Positions 54,991-64,000 of a stretch of DNA of 64,000 nt are shown one piece after another. Positions within the stretch are counted from its first letter, which is position 1; every line of letters starts with the position of its first letter. The position numbers were made by a program, and so were the translations under genes. The DNA lies in NCBI GenBank assembly GCA_900112995.1, contig FONU01000005.1, forward strand, positions 62,001 through 126,000, read 5' to 3'. The notes under the pieces are model-generated. The model saw nothing but the letters and a program-made list of their open reading frames with translations. It did no database searches and had not been told where the DNA came from. This DNA is from [Lactobacillus] rogosae (lineage in GTDB: Bacteria; Bacillota; Clostridia; Lachnospirales; Lachnospiraceae).

Positions 54991-56568
54991 TTAATTTGAC
55001 AACTCTGATTTGTCATTGTTTATAGTAATATTAGAAACTCCGTCTACACCATCAACAGATATATTTCTGTCTGTCTTTGCCTGTATTGTATTAGCTTTCA
55101 TAACATCTGTTATATCAAAGCCTGTTGTTTCTTTAATAGATTCTATTGTCTTTGCAAGCACCGATGGAACATAACCGCCCATCTGTCCTACACCAGAGCC
55201 ATTAGAACTATCTGTGCTGTCAATAATTGTAACCTTATCTATGCTCTGAAGCGGCTTAGCTACCTGTTCTGCCATCTGTGGAAGTACCTTTACAAGCATT
55301 TCCATCATAGCTGCCTGACCGTACTTCTCATAAGCTTCTGCCTTCTTCTCCATGGCTTCAGCTTCTGCTATACCTTTGGCTTTAGTTGCCTCAGCCTCTG
55401 CTATACCTGTCTTAGCAATAGCGTCTGCTTCTGCTTGTGCCTTAATTGCAATCGCTTCTGCTTCTGCCTGTGCTTCAACTTTCTTGGACTCAGCTCTCGC
55501 CTGTGCCTGTGCAATCTGACGGTACTTTTCTGCATCTGCATCTGCCATCTGTTTTGCCTTCTCAGCATTAGCTGGTTCAACTATAGTAACCCTTAAACTC
55601 TCTTTAGTTCTTTCAGCCTGCTTCTGTGCAAGTTCTATATTCTTCTGCTCTGATGCAATCTGAACCTGAATCTGTGCTTCTGCAATCTCTTTTTGTCTTT
55701 GCTGTTTAAGAAGCTCTGCATCCATCTGTGCCTGTATTACATCTTTCTGTGTAATATTAGACTGGATATCGTGTGCTAATTCTGCTTTAGCCTGTGCTGT
55801 CTGCTGTTCCTGCATATAATTGGCTTCAAGGACTGCCTTATCCTTAGCCGCCTGAGCTATATCTGCCTCTGCCTTTAACTTGGCTGACTCACCTTCCTGA
55901 CGTGCCTGTGAAGTCTTAATCTGCATATCTCTTGCAGCTTCTGCCTTCTGGATTTCAGCATCTTTCTTTCTCTGGGCAATCATACCATCACCAAGTGCCT
56001 TGATATATCCGTTCTCATCAGATATATCTGTGATAGTGAAGTTCTTAACCTCAAGACCCATATTGCCAAGCTCTGTACCTACAACTTCCTGTACCCTTGA
56101 AGAGAATTCTTCTCTCTTCTGATAAAGCTCCTCAACTGTCATAGTTGCAATAATCTCTCGAAGCTTACCTTCAAGAACTGCTATTGCTGTACCCTGAATG
56201 TTATCAATAATCTCTTTCTCGTTACGTCCCGTAAACTGTTCAATTGCTGTAAGAATACTGTTCTTTTCATTTCTTACTTTGATAACCGCTGTTGTAATTA
56301 CACTAATTGGTACACCCTGGCTTGAAAGACTGCTTCGTGTCGCAACACTAAGCGGTATATTTCCAAGCGAAATATAATCAATTCTTTCAAATACTGGAAT
56401 TACAAGTCCACCACCACCGGTGATGACCCTTTTCTTCATACCAGTTACAACTCCTGCCTTGTCCTGTGGTACTTTTTTCCACATTCTAAGTACAACTGTG
56501 AGAATTAATACAATTCCCAGTACTGCAGCTACAATGCCAAATAGACTTGACTCTGTGCCATATCCCAT
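54991..56568 (-). CDS. Flotillin-family protein
   Basis: Membrane-scaffold protein of 525 residues. The start at 56568 (MGYGTESSLFG) is chosen because the ATG at 56580 is part of the ribosome site AATGGAGG. There is one N-terminal membrane helix (FGIVAAVLGIVLILTVVLRM), then the SPFH/PHB domain (AVIKVRNEKNSILTAIEQFT, MGLEVKNFTITDIS), and a long coiled coil of about 200 residues rich in Ala, Glu, Lys and Gln (KVEAQAEAEAIAIKAQAEAD). It ends with a short C-terminal segment. In Bacillus, FloT organises functional membrane microdomains and is encoded with an NfeD protein, as here. Confidence 0.93.
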   Translation of the reverse strand: MGYGTESSLFGIVAAVLGIVLILTVVLRMWKKVPQDKAGVVTGMKKRVITGGGGLVIPVFERIDYISLGNIPLSVATRSSLSSQGVPISVITTAVIKVRNEKNSILTAIEQFTGRNEKEIIDNIQGTAIAVLEGKLREIIATMTVEELYQKREEFSSRVQEVVGTELGNMGLEVKNFTITDISDENGYIKALGDGMIAQRKKDAEIQKAEAARDMQIKTSQARQEGESAKLKAEADIAQAAKDKAVLEANYMQEQQTAQAKAELAHDIQSNITQKDVIQAQMDAELLKQQRQKEIAEAQIQVQIASEQKNIELAQKQAERTKESLRVTIVEPANAEKAKQMADADAEKYRQIAQAQARAESKKVEAQAEAEAIAIKAQAEADAIAKTGIAEAEATKAKGIAEAEAMEKKAEAYEKYGQAAMMEMLVKVLPQMAEQVAKPLQSIDKVTIIDSTDSSNGSGVGQMGGYVPSVLAKTIESIKETTGFDITDVMKANTIQAKTDRNISVDGVDGVSNITINNDKSELSN

Positions 56569-56601
56569 ATAAACCTCCATTCTGCCATTCCGGCTTCTGG
56601 C

Positions 56602-57168
56602 TTATCTGCCAGAATATTTATCTTCAAGACGTGATGTGCTCTCTACTATTATATAATCACCATCAAATCTTAAGATATTAACTTCTTTATCCTGCTTAAT
56701 AGACTCACCATCTTCTGCCTTGGCAGGATATGTGACATTTGAGCCTGTGCTTAATAATATGCTCACAGCCCCGACACCACCTTTGGGAATCGCATTACTC
56801 ACTGTTCCCCTGCTTAACAATATTTCACTCTTCTCTGCGGCAAAATTCTCAACCTTTTTCAGTCTTTTAATAATTGACTGTAATATAACAGCACATATGT
56901 AGCCTGCCACAATACCAATCACAATAAGAGCCGGTTCAGAAAGCTTTCCATTAAATATCATTCCTGTACAACCAAATATTAACGCCCATAAACACAGGCT
57001 GTTAATTGAAAATGGCAGAAAATCAAGAACCATATCAGAGCCGAATTCTAACTGAAATATATCTATTGATATAAAATCAACAAATCCATCAAACAAATTA
57101 AGCACTATACTACAAAATGGAATAAGAATTCCAATTATAATACACGCTATACATATCGTATTAAACAT
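56602..57168 (-). CDS. NfeD-like membrane protein, flotillin partner
   Basis: A 188-residue protein starting at 57168 (MFNTICIACIIIGI) after GGGGGAGG; the longer frame begins inside the ribosome site. Three or four membrane segments (TICIACIIIGILIPFCSIVL, SLCLWALIFGCTGMIFNG, PALIVIGIVAGYICAVIL) are followed by a small soluble beta-barrel-like OB domain (about 115-185, ending GDYIIVESTSRLEDKYS). The layout matches YuaF/NfeD2, which works with flotillin. The flotillin gene follows 33 bp downstream. Confidence 0.75.
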   Translation of the reverse strand: MFNTICIACIIIGILIPFCSIVLNLFDGFVDFISIDIFQLEFGSDMVLDFLPFSINSLCLWALIFGCTGMIFNGKLSEPALIVIGIVAGYICAVILQSIIKRLKKVENFAAEKSEILLSRGTVSNAIPKGGVGAVSILLSTGSNVTYPAKAEDGESIKQDKEVNILRFDGDYIIVESTSRLEDKYSGR

Positions 57169-57286
57169 AGAACCTCCCCCATATAAGGTCAATCCAATCA
57201 TCTGATTACAGCAGTATTTCTTAAATGCAAGGATATTACACCTTTTACATTGTCTTATATTTTATATTGTCTTACGCATATTCAAT

Positions 57287-57346
57287 TTAATTAAAATCTA
57301 ATATACTTAATCAAAATCTGATATACTTAACTAAAATCTGTTATAT
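57287..57346. repeat. Three tandem 20-bp repeats at a stop codon
   Basis: Three adjacent units of 20 bases (57287-57306, 57307-57326, 57327-57346) share the pattern TTAAtnAAAATCTnATATAC. The third contains the stop codon (57331-57333) and last codons of the foldase gene; the other two lie just beyond it. Confidence 0.85.
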
Positions 57347-58497
57347 ATATCCACCTGCATACTGTCAGTTATATTAGAAATATATTCTGAATATTTGTTG
57401 TTAAGTACATTTGACGCAATTGTTTCATCTGATGAACCATCATATGACTTATTAATAAAATACAGTACATAATAACAGCCTGATGATGAATTCTCTATAA
57501 CTGTTACATCTCCAGCCTTTCTGTCATCTGAAAGAAGCCAGTCTGATGTTCCTGTGTCCATATTAGAACTTACTACCTTGCTAAAGAGCGAACCATTGAT
57601 GTCATCATATTTAGTGTCACCATCATCTGCATATCTCTTACATAAATCATTAAATGCCTGCTCGCTCACAGCTCCTGCCGCAAACTCATCTGCCTTTGCC
57701 TTGGCTGCCTGCATCTCACCGTCAGTTGTATCTACAGCTTTTATTGTAAATTCACGATAATCAACCTGATCATATGTATCCTTATGTTCTTCATAATACT
57801 GTTTAACTTCATCATCTGTAGCCTTTAAGCTGTCTGTAAGTTCTGTTCTATAAGCATCTGCCTTAAGATATTCCATTAAATAGCTCTTTATATTCTTCTT
57901 GGTAGCATAATTACCAAAGTTCTGCTTATAATATGCCTTTTCATCTAATGATGCGGAGGCAGCTGCACTTTCAGCCTGTTCTACAAGCTTGTTGTAATCC
58001 TCATCTGCTGTTGTGTATTCGTAATTATTGTCAGCAGCATCCTTTAACAATGCCTTAGTTTCCTTAATTGTATTAACTGCATTATCCGCAAAATAAGCAT
58101 ACCATGTTCCACCTGTCTGTGAATTAGTCTGTGACTTATCATTCTCAGAGCTTTTATATCCCATATAAGAGAAATAGTCTGCCATTGTCGTATTTCCGTA
58201 AAATGTCTGTGATAACAGTGCATTTTTAGAAATATTATAATACATATCAAATTCTATCTGGCTTATATTCTCTGAATCAACTTTTATAAACTTGTTATGT
58301 ATTCTTGAATATCTTGTTCCCAGTGTTATTACTAAAGCTAATACTATTCCAGCAAGAACGCCAATTCCTACAACCTTAAATATAAAGCTTTCTCTTTCCT
58401 GTTTTCTTTGTTCAGCCTTTCTTTTAGCCATCTTCTTATCGTATTTTGTAACTATCTTCTGTGTGCTGTCATTCTTTGTATTGTTATTGCCAGCCAT
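57331..58497 (-). CDS. Membrane-anchored PpiC-type foldase
   Basis: The protein has 388 residues. A charged cytoplasmic start of about 40 residues with KKMAKRKAEQRKQERES is followed by one membrane helix (VVGIGVLAGIVLALVITLG). The remainder is extracytoplasmic. The second half has a parvulin-like region (VDYREFTIKAVDTTDGEM, FNDLCKRYADDGDTKYDD, SSGCYYVLYFINKSYD). It resembles PrsA/SurA foldases but uses an uncleaved anchor and not a lipobox. A relative is at 10606-11601. Tandem repeats follow its stop codon. Confidence 0.72.
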   Translation of the reverse strand: MAGNNNTKNDSTQKIVTKYDKKMAKRKAEQRKQERESFIFKVVGIGVLAGIVLALVITLGTRYSRIHNKFIKVDSENISQIEFDMYYNISKNALLSQTFYGNTTMADYFSYMGYKSSENDKSQTNSQTGGTWYAYFADNAVNTIKETKALLKDAADNNYEYTTADEDYNKLVEQAESAAASASLDEKAYYKQNFGNYATKKNIKSYLMEYLKADAYRTELTDSLKATDDEVKQYYEEHKDTYDQVDYREFTIKAVDTTDGEMQAAKAKADEFAAGAVSEQAFNDLCKRYADDGDTKYDDINGSLFSKVVSSNMDTGTSDWLLSDDRKAGDVTVIENSSSGCYYVLYFINKSYDGSSDETIASNVLNNKYSEYISNITDSMQVDIYNRF

Positions 58498-58549
58498 TTT
58501 TAATCCTCCTGATTATTTGATTATTAATATTTATATATATTATTAAATA

Positions 58550-60502
58550 TTATTCAAAGCCATTAGCTTCTTTAATTCTGTCAAGCTTTTCCATCCATGC
58601 AGCAGGACTTGCATCACTTGGCATTCTTAAATCTCCTCTTGGAGATACTGCAACCGAACCGACCTTTGGTCCGTCTGGCAGGCAGGAACGCTTGAACTGC
58701 TGTGCAAAAAATCTCCAGATAAATGTTCTTAACCATTTGTATATTACAGCAGGGCTATAATCATTTGCAAATGCAATATTAGCTATTCTGAATAACTTTT
58801 CTGGTCCGACTCCAAACCTTAACATATGATACATAAAAAAATCGTGAAGTTCGTATGGACCTACAAGGTCTTCCGTCTTCTGATGTATTGTTCCATCTTC
58901 ATTAGGTGGAAGAAGCTCTGGACTTACAGGTGTATCTAATACGTCAATAAGCACCTCTGATAATTCTTTATTAGCACAGGTATCAGCATAATATCTTACA
59001 AGATGTCTTACAAGTGTCTTTGGAACAGAAGCATTAACTCCATACATTGACATATGGTCGCCGTTGTAAGTTGCCCAGCCTAATGCAAGCTCTGACATAT
59101 CACCTGTTCCTATTACCATTCCGTTAGTCTGGTTGGCAATATCCATAAGAATCTGTGTTCTCTCTCTTGCCTGTCCATTCTCATATGTTACATTATGAAC
59201 ATCTTCATTATGTCCGATATCTTCAAAATGCTGTCTTACAGACTTCTTTATATTAATCTCTCTTAATGTACAGCCAAGCTTTTCTGTCATCTTAACTGCA
59301 TTATTATATGTTCTGTCAGTTGTTCCAAAGCAAGGCATCGTAATACAGTTAATGCCATTTCTGTCAAGATTAAGAATATCAAATGCCCTTACAGTTACAA
59401 GAAGTGCAAGTGTTGAATCAAGTCCCCCTGATATTCCTATAACTGCACTCTTACAGTTAGTATGCTCTAACCTTTTTTTTAGTCCATATGTCTGTATGTC
59501 AAGTATTTCCTCACATCTTGCATCTCTTTCCTTCTTATCATCTGGAACAAATGGTGCTTTATCAAAATATCTTTTTAATTCCAAAGTACGTTTTTTTAAT
59601 TCAGGGCAGGTAACATATTTATATGCTTCCTTCATATTTTCATCTACATTCACATCAAATGTAGACATTCTTCTTCTTTCCGAACATATTCTGTCAACAT
59701 CAATATCCGCATACACTGCTTCATTGGTGAACTTCTTAGCCTCTGCAAGCACTGTGCCATTCTCGCATATTAGATTATGTGCACCGAATACTATATCCTG
59801 TGTCGACTCTCCATCACCTGCTGTTGAATAAATGTATCCGCATACAAGTCTTGCCGACTGTCCTTTAACAAGCTCCCTTCTGTAAGCTGACTTTCCTATA
59901 GTCTCATTGCTTGCAGAAAGATTGACAATAATTGTCGCTCCGTTAAGTGCGTGTCTTATGCTTGGTGGTGCTGGTGTCCACAAATCTTCACATATCTCAA
60001 TTGCAAGTTTAACTTTATTACTGCTTCCAAACTGACATATCAGGCTTCCACCAAAATCAACATCTTCTCCATCTATATTAACAGACACATTGCCCTTAAA
60101 GCCTTCTTTAAATTGTCTTCTCTCGTAGAATTCCGCATAATTAGGTATATTCATCTTAGGCACAAGTCCAATAATATGTCCATTCATAAGCACTGCCGCC
60201 ACATTATAAAGCTTTCCCATATACATATATGGAAGTCCGACAACAACAGCCATTCCTTCATACTGTCCGGTATATTTCTTTAAATCAATCAATGAATTAT
60301 ATGCTTCATCTATCAATGTATCCTGTAAGAACAAATCATTGCAAGTATATCCTGTAATACACAATTCAGGAAAGCCTACAATTGCAGCTTTATTATCATA
60401 TGCTTTAGTGATAAGTTCTTTAATCTGCTCTGTATTATAACGGCAATCTGCAACCTTTATCTTGGGTGTCATTGCCGCAGCTCTTATATATCCATCCTTC
60501 AC
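58550..60502 (-). CDS. nadE: Glutamine-dependent NAD+ synthetase
   Basis: Amidates nicotinic acid adenine dinucleotide to NAD+ with glutamine as nitrogen donor. The 650-residue protein starts on GTG after GGGAG. The N-terminal nitrilase-type glutaminase has the Glu of VGFPELCITGYTCNDLFL, Lys of LVPKMNIPNYAEFYERRQF and Cys of AIEICEDLWTP. The synthetase domain has GISGGLDSTLALLVTVRAF and GTGDMSELALGWATYNGDHM. This is the long two-domain form. Confidence 0.96.
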   Translation of the reverse strand: MKDGYIRAAAMTPKIKVADCRYNTEQIKELITKAYDNKAAIVGFPELCITGYTCNDLFLQDTLIDEAYNSLIDLKKYTGQYEGMAVVVGLPYMYMGKLYNVAAVLMNGHIIGLVPKMNIPNYAEFYERRQFKEGFKGNVSVNIDGEDVDFGGSLICQFGSSNKVKLAIEICEDLWTPAPPSIRHALNGATIIVNLSASNETIGKSAYRRELVKGQSARLVCGYIYSTAGDGESTQDIVFGAHNLICENGTVLAEAKKFTNEAVYADIDVDRICSERRRMSTFDVNVDENMKEAYKYVTCPELKKRTLELKRYFDKAPFVPDDKKERDARCEEILDIQTYGLKKRLEHTNCKSAVIGISGGLDSTLALLVTVRAFDILNLDRNGINCITMPCFGTTDRTYNNAVKMTEKLGCTLREINIKKSVRQHFEDIGHNEDVHNVTYENGQARERTQILMDIANQTNGMVIGTGDMSELALGWATYNGDHMSMYGVNASVPKTLVRHLVRYYADTCANKELSEVLIDVLDTPVSPELLPPNEDGTIHQKTEDLVGPYELHDFFMYHMLRFGVGPEKLFRIANIAFANDYSPAVIYKWLRTFIWRFFAQQFKRSCLPDGPKVGSVAVSPRGDLRMPSDASPAAWMEKLDRIKEANGFE

Positions 60503-60566
60503 TGGTATAATTCTCCCTTATACAATTTTTAATTAGTATATCAAAACTAACAACTATTTACAACGC

Positions 60567-60622
60567 AAAAAAGTCCAGAGACCGACATTTATAATGCTGA
60601 TTACACGTCTGCTGGACTTTTT
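60567..60622 (-). terminator. Terminator after the lipoprotein gene
   Basis: AAAAAGTCCAG (60568-60578) pairs with CTGGACTTTTT (60612-60622) with inner pairing AGAC/GTCT. The - strand form ends in a T-run. Confidence 0.8.
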
Positions 60623-60635
60623 GACACCGTATTTA

Positions 60636-60911
60636 TTATTCGTGGAATGCTGATGAAATCTCTGTTGCAATTTCCTTCATTCCATTTTCTGCTGTTGACA
60701 TCATCTCTTTTGCACCAGTTGCCGCTTCTGTCATCATCTCTTTTGCTCCTGTGGCTGCTTCTGTCATAAGATTTTCTACTGTACTCTTGTTATTATTTCC
60801 TGAACCAGAATTACTCCCGCTTTCAGAGTCATTCTTTGCTCCACAGCCAACAAGAACTGCCATAACTGTAACCATCATAGCTCCGATAATGAACCATTTT
60901 AACTTAGACAT
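60636..60911 (-). CDS. Small repeat-containing lipoprotein
   Basis: A 91-residue protein starting at 60911 (MSKLKWFIIGAMM) after GGAGG. It has a lipoprotein signal peptide with lipobox LVGC at 18-21, a Ser/Gly/Asn linker, then an amphipathic repeat TEAATGAKEMM twice in a row and a third, diverged copy (AENGMKEIATE). The predicted mature form is a surface-anchored helix of about 45 residues. I do not recognise a family. It is a single gene between nadE and the riboflavin transporter gene. Confidence 0.72.
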   Translation of the reverse strand: MSKLKWFIIGAMMVTVMAVLVGCGAKNDSESGSNSGSGNNNKSTVENLMTEAATGAKEMMTEAATGAKEMMSTAENGMKEIATEISSAFHE

Positions 60912-60963
60912 AAATCCTCCATTCTTATGCCTGCCGCATAATATTATATTTATGAAATAAACC

Positions 60964-61024
60964 AATATAAGCGTATACAGCCATTGATAATGGTATCATT
61001 AATAATGGTATATACGCTTATATT
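60964..61024 (-). terminator. Stem-loop after the RibU-like gene
   Basis: AATATAAGCGTATA (60964-60977) pairs exactly with TATACGCTTATATT (61011-61024). The loop is itself built of GATAATGGTATCATTA-like repeats. The T-run is short, so termination is likely but not certain. Confidence 0.6.
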
Positions 61025-61064
61025 CATATAATATTATGTCCCTGTTAAAATCTATTATTCATCA

Positions 61065-61793
61065 TCAGGCTTTTAACTGATGACTTAAATACTTGTATAA
61101 CACAACTGTTATAACGCCGTCAATAACAGCTTTAATCACATTAAATGGTGCAACCGCCAATGCGACAAATGAGAATACATCTTTAATTGAAGCATTAACC
61201 TTTGTTCCCATAGCAATCAATGTATCCATAGGAAGACCGTAAAGTTCTGAATACTTAGGAAGCAGATACCACGCATTAAGTGCCATACCAGCTATTACAA
61301 GTATTATTCCACCTATTGCAAGTGATACTACAGCCATCTTTCTTGTCTTTTTAATGTGATAAATTATAGAAGCCGGCACAACATACATACAGCCAAGTAT
61401 GAAGTTAGCAAAATCGCCAACAAATGCTGTTGTAGTTCCTTTCATACAGAAATGAAGTATTACCTTAACTGCTTCTATAACGACTCCTGCACAAGGTCCA
61501 AGCATAAATGAACCTATAAGCACAGGCACTTCGCTGAAATCAATCTTATAAAAGCCCGGAGCTATAATTGGAATAGGAAAATCAAAGTACATAAGAATAA
61601 CCGCTATTGCTGACAGCATAGCCATAATAACTGTTTTATTAACTTTCGTATTCTTTGAAGCGAATTTAACTCCGTTTCTTTTCTCAATAAGCACTTCACT
61701 TGCCCTTGCAATCACAAATACTATAACCATAAGAAGAAGTGATATACCTACAAATTCAATATTCTTACGAATGACATCTAGTAAGTTACTCAT
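61065..61793 (-). CDS. RibU-like riboflavin transporter, ECF S component
   Basis: A 242-residue membrane protein with about six helices. The body has the RibU-type signatures YKIDFSEVPVLIGSFMLGP and AGVVIEAVKVILHFCMKGTT, then TAFVGDFANFILGCMYVVPA and SIIYHIKKTRKMA. An extra N-terminal helix with LLLMVIVFVIARASE precedes them. It would bind riboflavin and use a shared ECF module. No FMN riboswitch is seen; the gene lies 44 bp after a PAS-domain gene on the same strand. Confidence 0.85.
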   Translation of the reverse strand: MSNLLDVIRKNIEFVGISLLLMVIVFVIARASEVLIEKRNGVKFASKNTKVNKTVIMAMLSAIAVILMYFDFPIPIIAPGFYKIDFSEVPVLIGSFMLGPCAGVVIEAVKVILHFCMKGTTTAFVGDFANFILGCMYVVPASIIYHIKKTRKMAVVSLAIGGIILVIAGMALNAWYLLPKYSELYGLPMDTLIAMGTKVNASIKDVFSFVALAVAPFNVIKAVIDGVITVVLYKYLSHQLKA

Positions 61794-61837
61794 TATTGTT
61801 CTCCACTCTTAAATAATATTTATACATATACCAACAG

Positions 61838-62191
61838 TTATTTAAGATCTGAAATATTACCTACACTTACACGTAATACTCTGTGTCCTTCAAGAAGCTT
61901 ATTCTCTATTCTTATGAATACAACAACTCTTATCTTCTTACCTGTCTTAGTCTGAAAATAATGCTCATAGCAGGCATATCTCTGATCAATAAATGTCTCT
62001 CGAAGCTCTGTTATTATGCCCTCATAATCAATATCCGGCACAATATCTTTGAACACAAGACCATTTTTCATATCTTCTTCTGTGTAGCCAAGCATTTTAA
62101 CAAAGCCTTCATCAATCTCAATTATCTTGCCACTTCTCATCTCCATAGCAAAACGTGTAAATGGGAGTTTTCTCATTAAATTATCTGCCAT
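61838..62191 (-). CDS. Single PAS-domain protein
   Basis: A 117-residue cytosolic protein that is almost only a PAS domain: MRSGKIIEIDEGFVKMLGYT (N-cap and first strands), EEDMKNGLVFKDIVPDIDYE, YEHYFQTKTGKKIRVVVFI and a closing strand pair. There is no output domain, so it may work through protein contacts. It lies between valS and the RibU-like gene, 44 bp from the latter, in the same direction. A flavin cofactor is conceivable but the LOV cysteine motif is absent. Confidence 0.75.
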   Translation of the reverse strand: MADNLMRKLPFTRFAMEMRSGKIIEIDEGFVKMLGYTEEDMKNGLVFKDIVPDIDYEGIITELRETFIDQRYACYEHYFQTKTGKKIRVVVFIRIENKLLEGHRVLRVSVGNISDLK

Positions 62192-62240
62192 AACTTTTGT
62201 CCTCCATAATTATATATTCTGGTCTATTGCTTTTATGCAC

Positions 62241-62278
62241 TTCCCGCTGGATACTGCATTAATCTTTCCCAGCAGGAA
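62241..62278 (-). other. Stem-loop between valS and the PAS gene
   Basis: On the - strand TTCCTGCTGG pairs with CCAGCGGGAA (62278-62269, 62250-62241) with one wobble. There is no T-run afterwards, so it may be a partial terminator or an mRNA processing site. Confidence 0.4.
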
Positions 62279-62301
62279 ACACATATAACTTTAACTATTG
62301 G

Positions 62302-64000
62302 CTACTTAGAAAGTGTTGCAAGTCTTTCTTCAACCTGTGCAAGCATATTAGAATATTTCTCTAATTTAGCTTTTTCTTCATCTATCTTAGCCTGTGGTGC
62401 TTTAGATGTGAACTTCTCATTATTAAGCATACCATTGCAACGGCTGATTTCCTTATGAAGCTTATCTTCTTCTTTCTTTAATCTCTCGATTTCCTTATCA
62501 ATATCAACAAGCTCTGCAAATGGAATATAGATAACTGCATCTGGAATAACTGTTGATACTGCATCTTCTGGAATACCAGACTTATCAGACTGGATTACAA
62601 CTTCACTCGCATAACCTAATGTCGCAAAGAATACTTTACCATTAGCGAATATATTTCTAACATTCTCATTCTCTGAAACAATATATACAAGTGCTTTACG
62701 ACTTGGTGCAACATTCATTTCAGCTCTTAAATTTCTTATATTGCGGACTGCTGTCTTAATTGTTTCGATGGCATTTTCATCTTGTGAATAGTTATTATCT
62801 TCTGTGTATACAGGCCATGAACTTATCATAATAGACTCTTCCTCATCCTGAATATTACAGAATATTTCTTCAGTAATAAATGGCATATATGGATGAAGAA
62901 GCTTAAGTGCATCTATAAGAACCTTCTTTAATGTCCATATAGCTGCTGTCTTAGTTGTATCCTCGTCATTGTAAAGACGTGGTTTAACCATCTCTATATA
63001 CCAGTCACAGAATTCTTCCCAGATAAAGTCGTTAAGCTTGGCAACTGCTATACCAAGGTCGTACTTTTCCATATTATCTGTAACTTCTTTAATAAGTGAA
63101 TTCATCTTTGATAATATCCACTTATCAGCCGCTGTAAGATTAGCCGGCTTCTCATCTGTAGCCTTTATCTTGTTATCCGGGTCATTCATCATTATGAATC
63201 TTGAAGCATTCCATACCTTATTAGCAAAGTTACGGCTTGCCTCAACTCTTTCCCAGTAGAAACGCATATCATTACCAGGTGCATTACCCGTGATAAGTGT
63301 ATATCTTAAAGCATCTGCACCGTACTTATCAATAACTTCAAGTGGGTCTATACCATTTCCAAGTGACTTACTCATCTTACGTCCCTGTGAATCTCTTACA
63401 AGTCCGTGGAATAATACCTTGCCAAATGGCTTCTTACCCATCTGCTCATATCCTGAGAATATCATTCTGATAACCCAGAAGAATATAATATCATATCCTG
63501 TTACAAGTACATCTGTAGGATAGAAGTAATCAAGCTCAGGTGTATTATCCGGCCAGCCAAGTGTTGAGAAAGGCCAGAGTGCTGATGAAAACCAAGTATC
63601 AAGTGTATCTGGATCCTGTTCCATATTAGAGCTTTTACACTTAGGACATGTACATACCTTATCCTTAGATACTACCATCTCACCACAATCCTTACAGTAG
63701 TAAGCAGGTATTCTGTGTCCCCACCATAACTGTCTTGATATACACCAGTCTCTTATGTTATCAGTCCAGTTAAAATATGTCTTATCCATAGAAGCTGGAA
63801 CAAGTTCAATATCACCATTCTTAACGCCTTCAACTGCTGGCTTGATAAGCTCATCCATCTTAACGAACCACTGCTGTTTAATCATAGGCTCAACTGTTGT
63901 CTTACATCTATCGTGTGTACCAACATTATGAACGTGGTCTTCAACCTTAACCAAAAGTCCCTGTGCATCAAGGTCAGCTACCATAGCTTTTCTTGCTTCG
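62302..64000 (-). CDS. valS: Valyl-tRNA synthetase, C-terminal two thirds (5' end outside window)
   Basis: Charges valine to tRNA(Val). The frame is open to the right edge; residues upstream of the ATG at 63984 (EARKAM) belong to it. The visible 565 residues contain the end of the editing domain ([17 protein letters not shown]), [20 protein letters not shown], a zinc-type Cys cluster ([10 protein letters not shown]), the KMSKS loop in [18 protein letters not shown], the anticodon-binding domain and the C-terminal coiled coil (about the last 65 residues). All match class I ValRS. Confidence 0.96.
   Translation of the reverse strand, partial: EARKAMVADLDAQGLLVKVEDHVHNVGTHDRCKTTVEPMIKQQWFVKMDELIKPAVEGVKNGDIELVPASMDKTYFNWTDNIRDWCISRQLWWGHRIPAYYCKDCGEMVVSKDKVCTCPKCKSSNMEQDPDTLDTWFSSALWPFSTLGWPDNTPELDYFYPTDVLVTGYDIIFFWVIRMIFSGYEQMGKKPFGKVLFHGLVRDSQGRKMSKSLGNGIDPLEVIDKYGADALRYTLITGNAPGNDMRFYWERVEASRNFANKVWNASRFIMMNDPDNKIKATDEKPANLTAADKWILSKMNSLIKEVTDNMEKYDLGIAVAKLNDFIWEEFCDWYIEMVKPRLYNDEDTTKTAAIWTLKKVLIDALKLLHPYMPFITEEIFCNIQDEEESIMISSWPVYTEDNNYSQDENAIETIKTAVRNIRNLRAEMNVAPSRKALVYIVSENENVRNIFANGKVFFATLGYASEVVIQSDKSGIPEDAVSTVIPDAVIYIPFAELVDIDKEIERLKKEEDKLHKEISRCNGMLNNEKFTSKAPQAKIDEEKAKLEKYSNMLAQVEERLATLSK

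Noticed and set aside
62241-62278. Intrinsic terminator of valS
   Set aside because: The stem is good, but it is not followed by a T-run on the - strand, so it is listed only as a stem-loop.
61794-62301. FMN riboswitch before the RibU-like gene
   Set aside because: None of the conserved RFN segments is found; the space is occupied by a PAS gene and a simple stem-loop.

Overview
The window is AT-rich and gene-dense. Its gene content, GGAGG-type ribosome sites and T-box/CIRCE regulation indicate a chromosomal segment of a Gram-positive clostridium. The family is most likely Lachnospiraceae, near Lachnospira/[Eubacterium] eligens or Roseburia; this is inferred from gene families, not from a search. 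There is no rRNA, tRNA, intact insertion sequence, prophage or CRISPR array. Four genes at the left run on the + strand, as do two isolated small genes (DUF1292, DUF4250). Nearly everything else is on the - strand in short operons.

Layout. 1-6 kb: end of a YfhO-type membrane protein, argH, a small DUF4177-like gene with a frame-displaced tail, the wreck of an XRE antitoxin gene, and pdxS-pdxT. 6-12 kb: parC and parE, separated by an unusual GC-richer, multi-hairpin 180-bp segment, then a foldase, rlmH and a small acidic protein. 12-16 kb: HAD phosphatase, maf, and leuA with a complete T-box leader. 16-20 kb: a MoxR/DUF58/DUF4129-like operon and an Lrp regulator behind a terminator-like leader. 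20-28 kb: DUF1292, a UvrD-like helicase that appears to start on a non-ATG codon, greA, a ThiT-like transporter, a cytosolic rhamnogalacturonan-lyase-like beta-propeller, and the GGGtGRT/Fe-S scaffold pair.

28-43 kb: methyl-accepting chemotaxis protein, left-handed beta-helix protein, topB, YfbR-like nucleotidase, asd, a phosphoesterase, a cytoplasmic BMP-domain protein with a ParB-like N-terminus, a GGDEF protein, and clpB under a CIRCE operator. 43-47 kb: the queD-queE-folE-queC queuosine operon, with its own promoter, a preQ1-I-like leader and a terminator, next to an ECF transporter S component. 47-64 kb: an unknown two-TM protein, CstA, a 1461-residue double-activase protein, HAD phosphatase, flotillin plus an NfeD-like partner, a second foldase, glutamine-dependent NAD synthetase, a repeat-containing lipoprotein, a RibU-like riboflavin transporter, a PAS protein and the C-terminal part of valS.

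Most genes are housekeeping. The parts least explained by known annotation are the parE-parC hairpin segment, the lrp leader, the non-ATG helicase start, the BMP/ParB fusion beside a GGDEF protein, and tandem repeats lying at the stop codons of three different genes.
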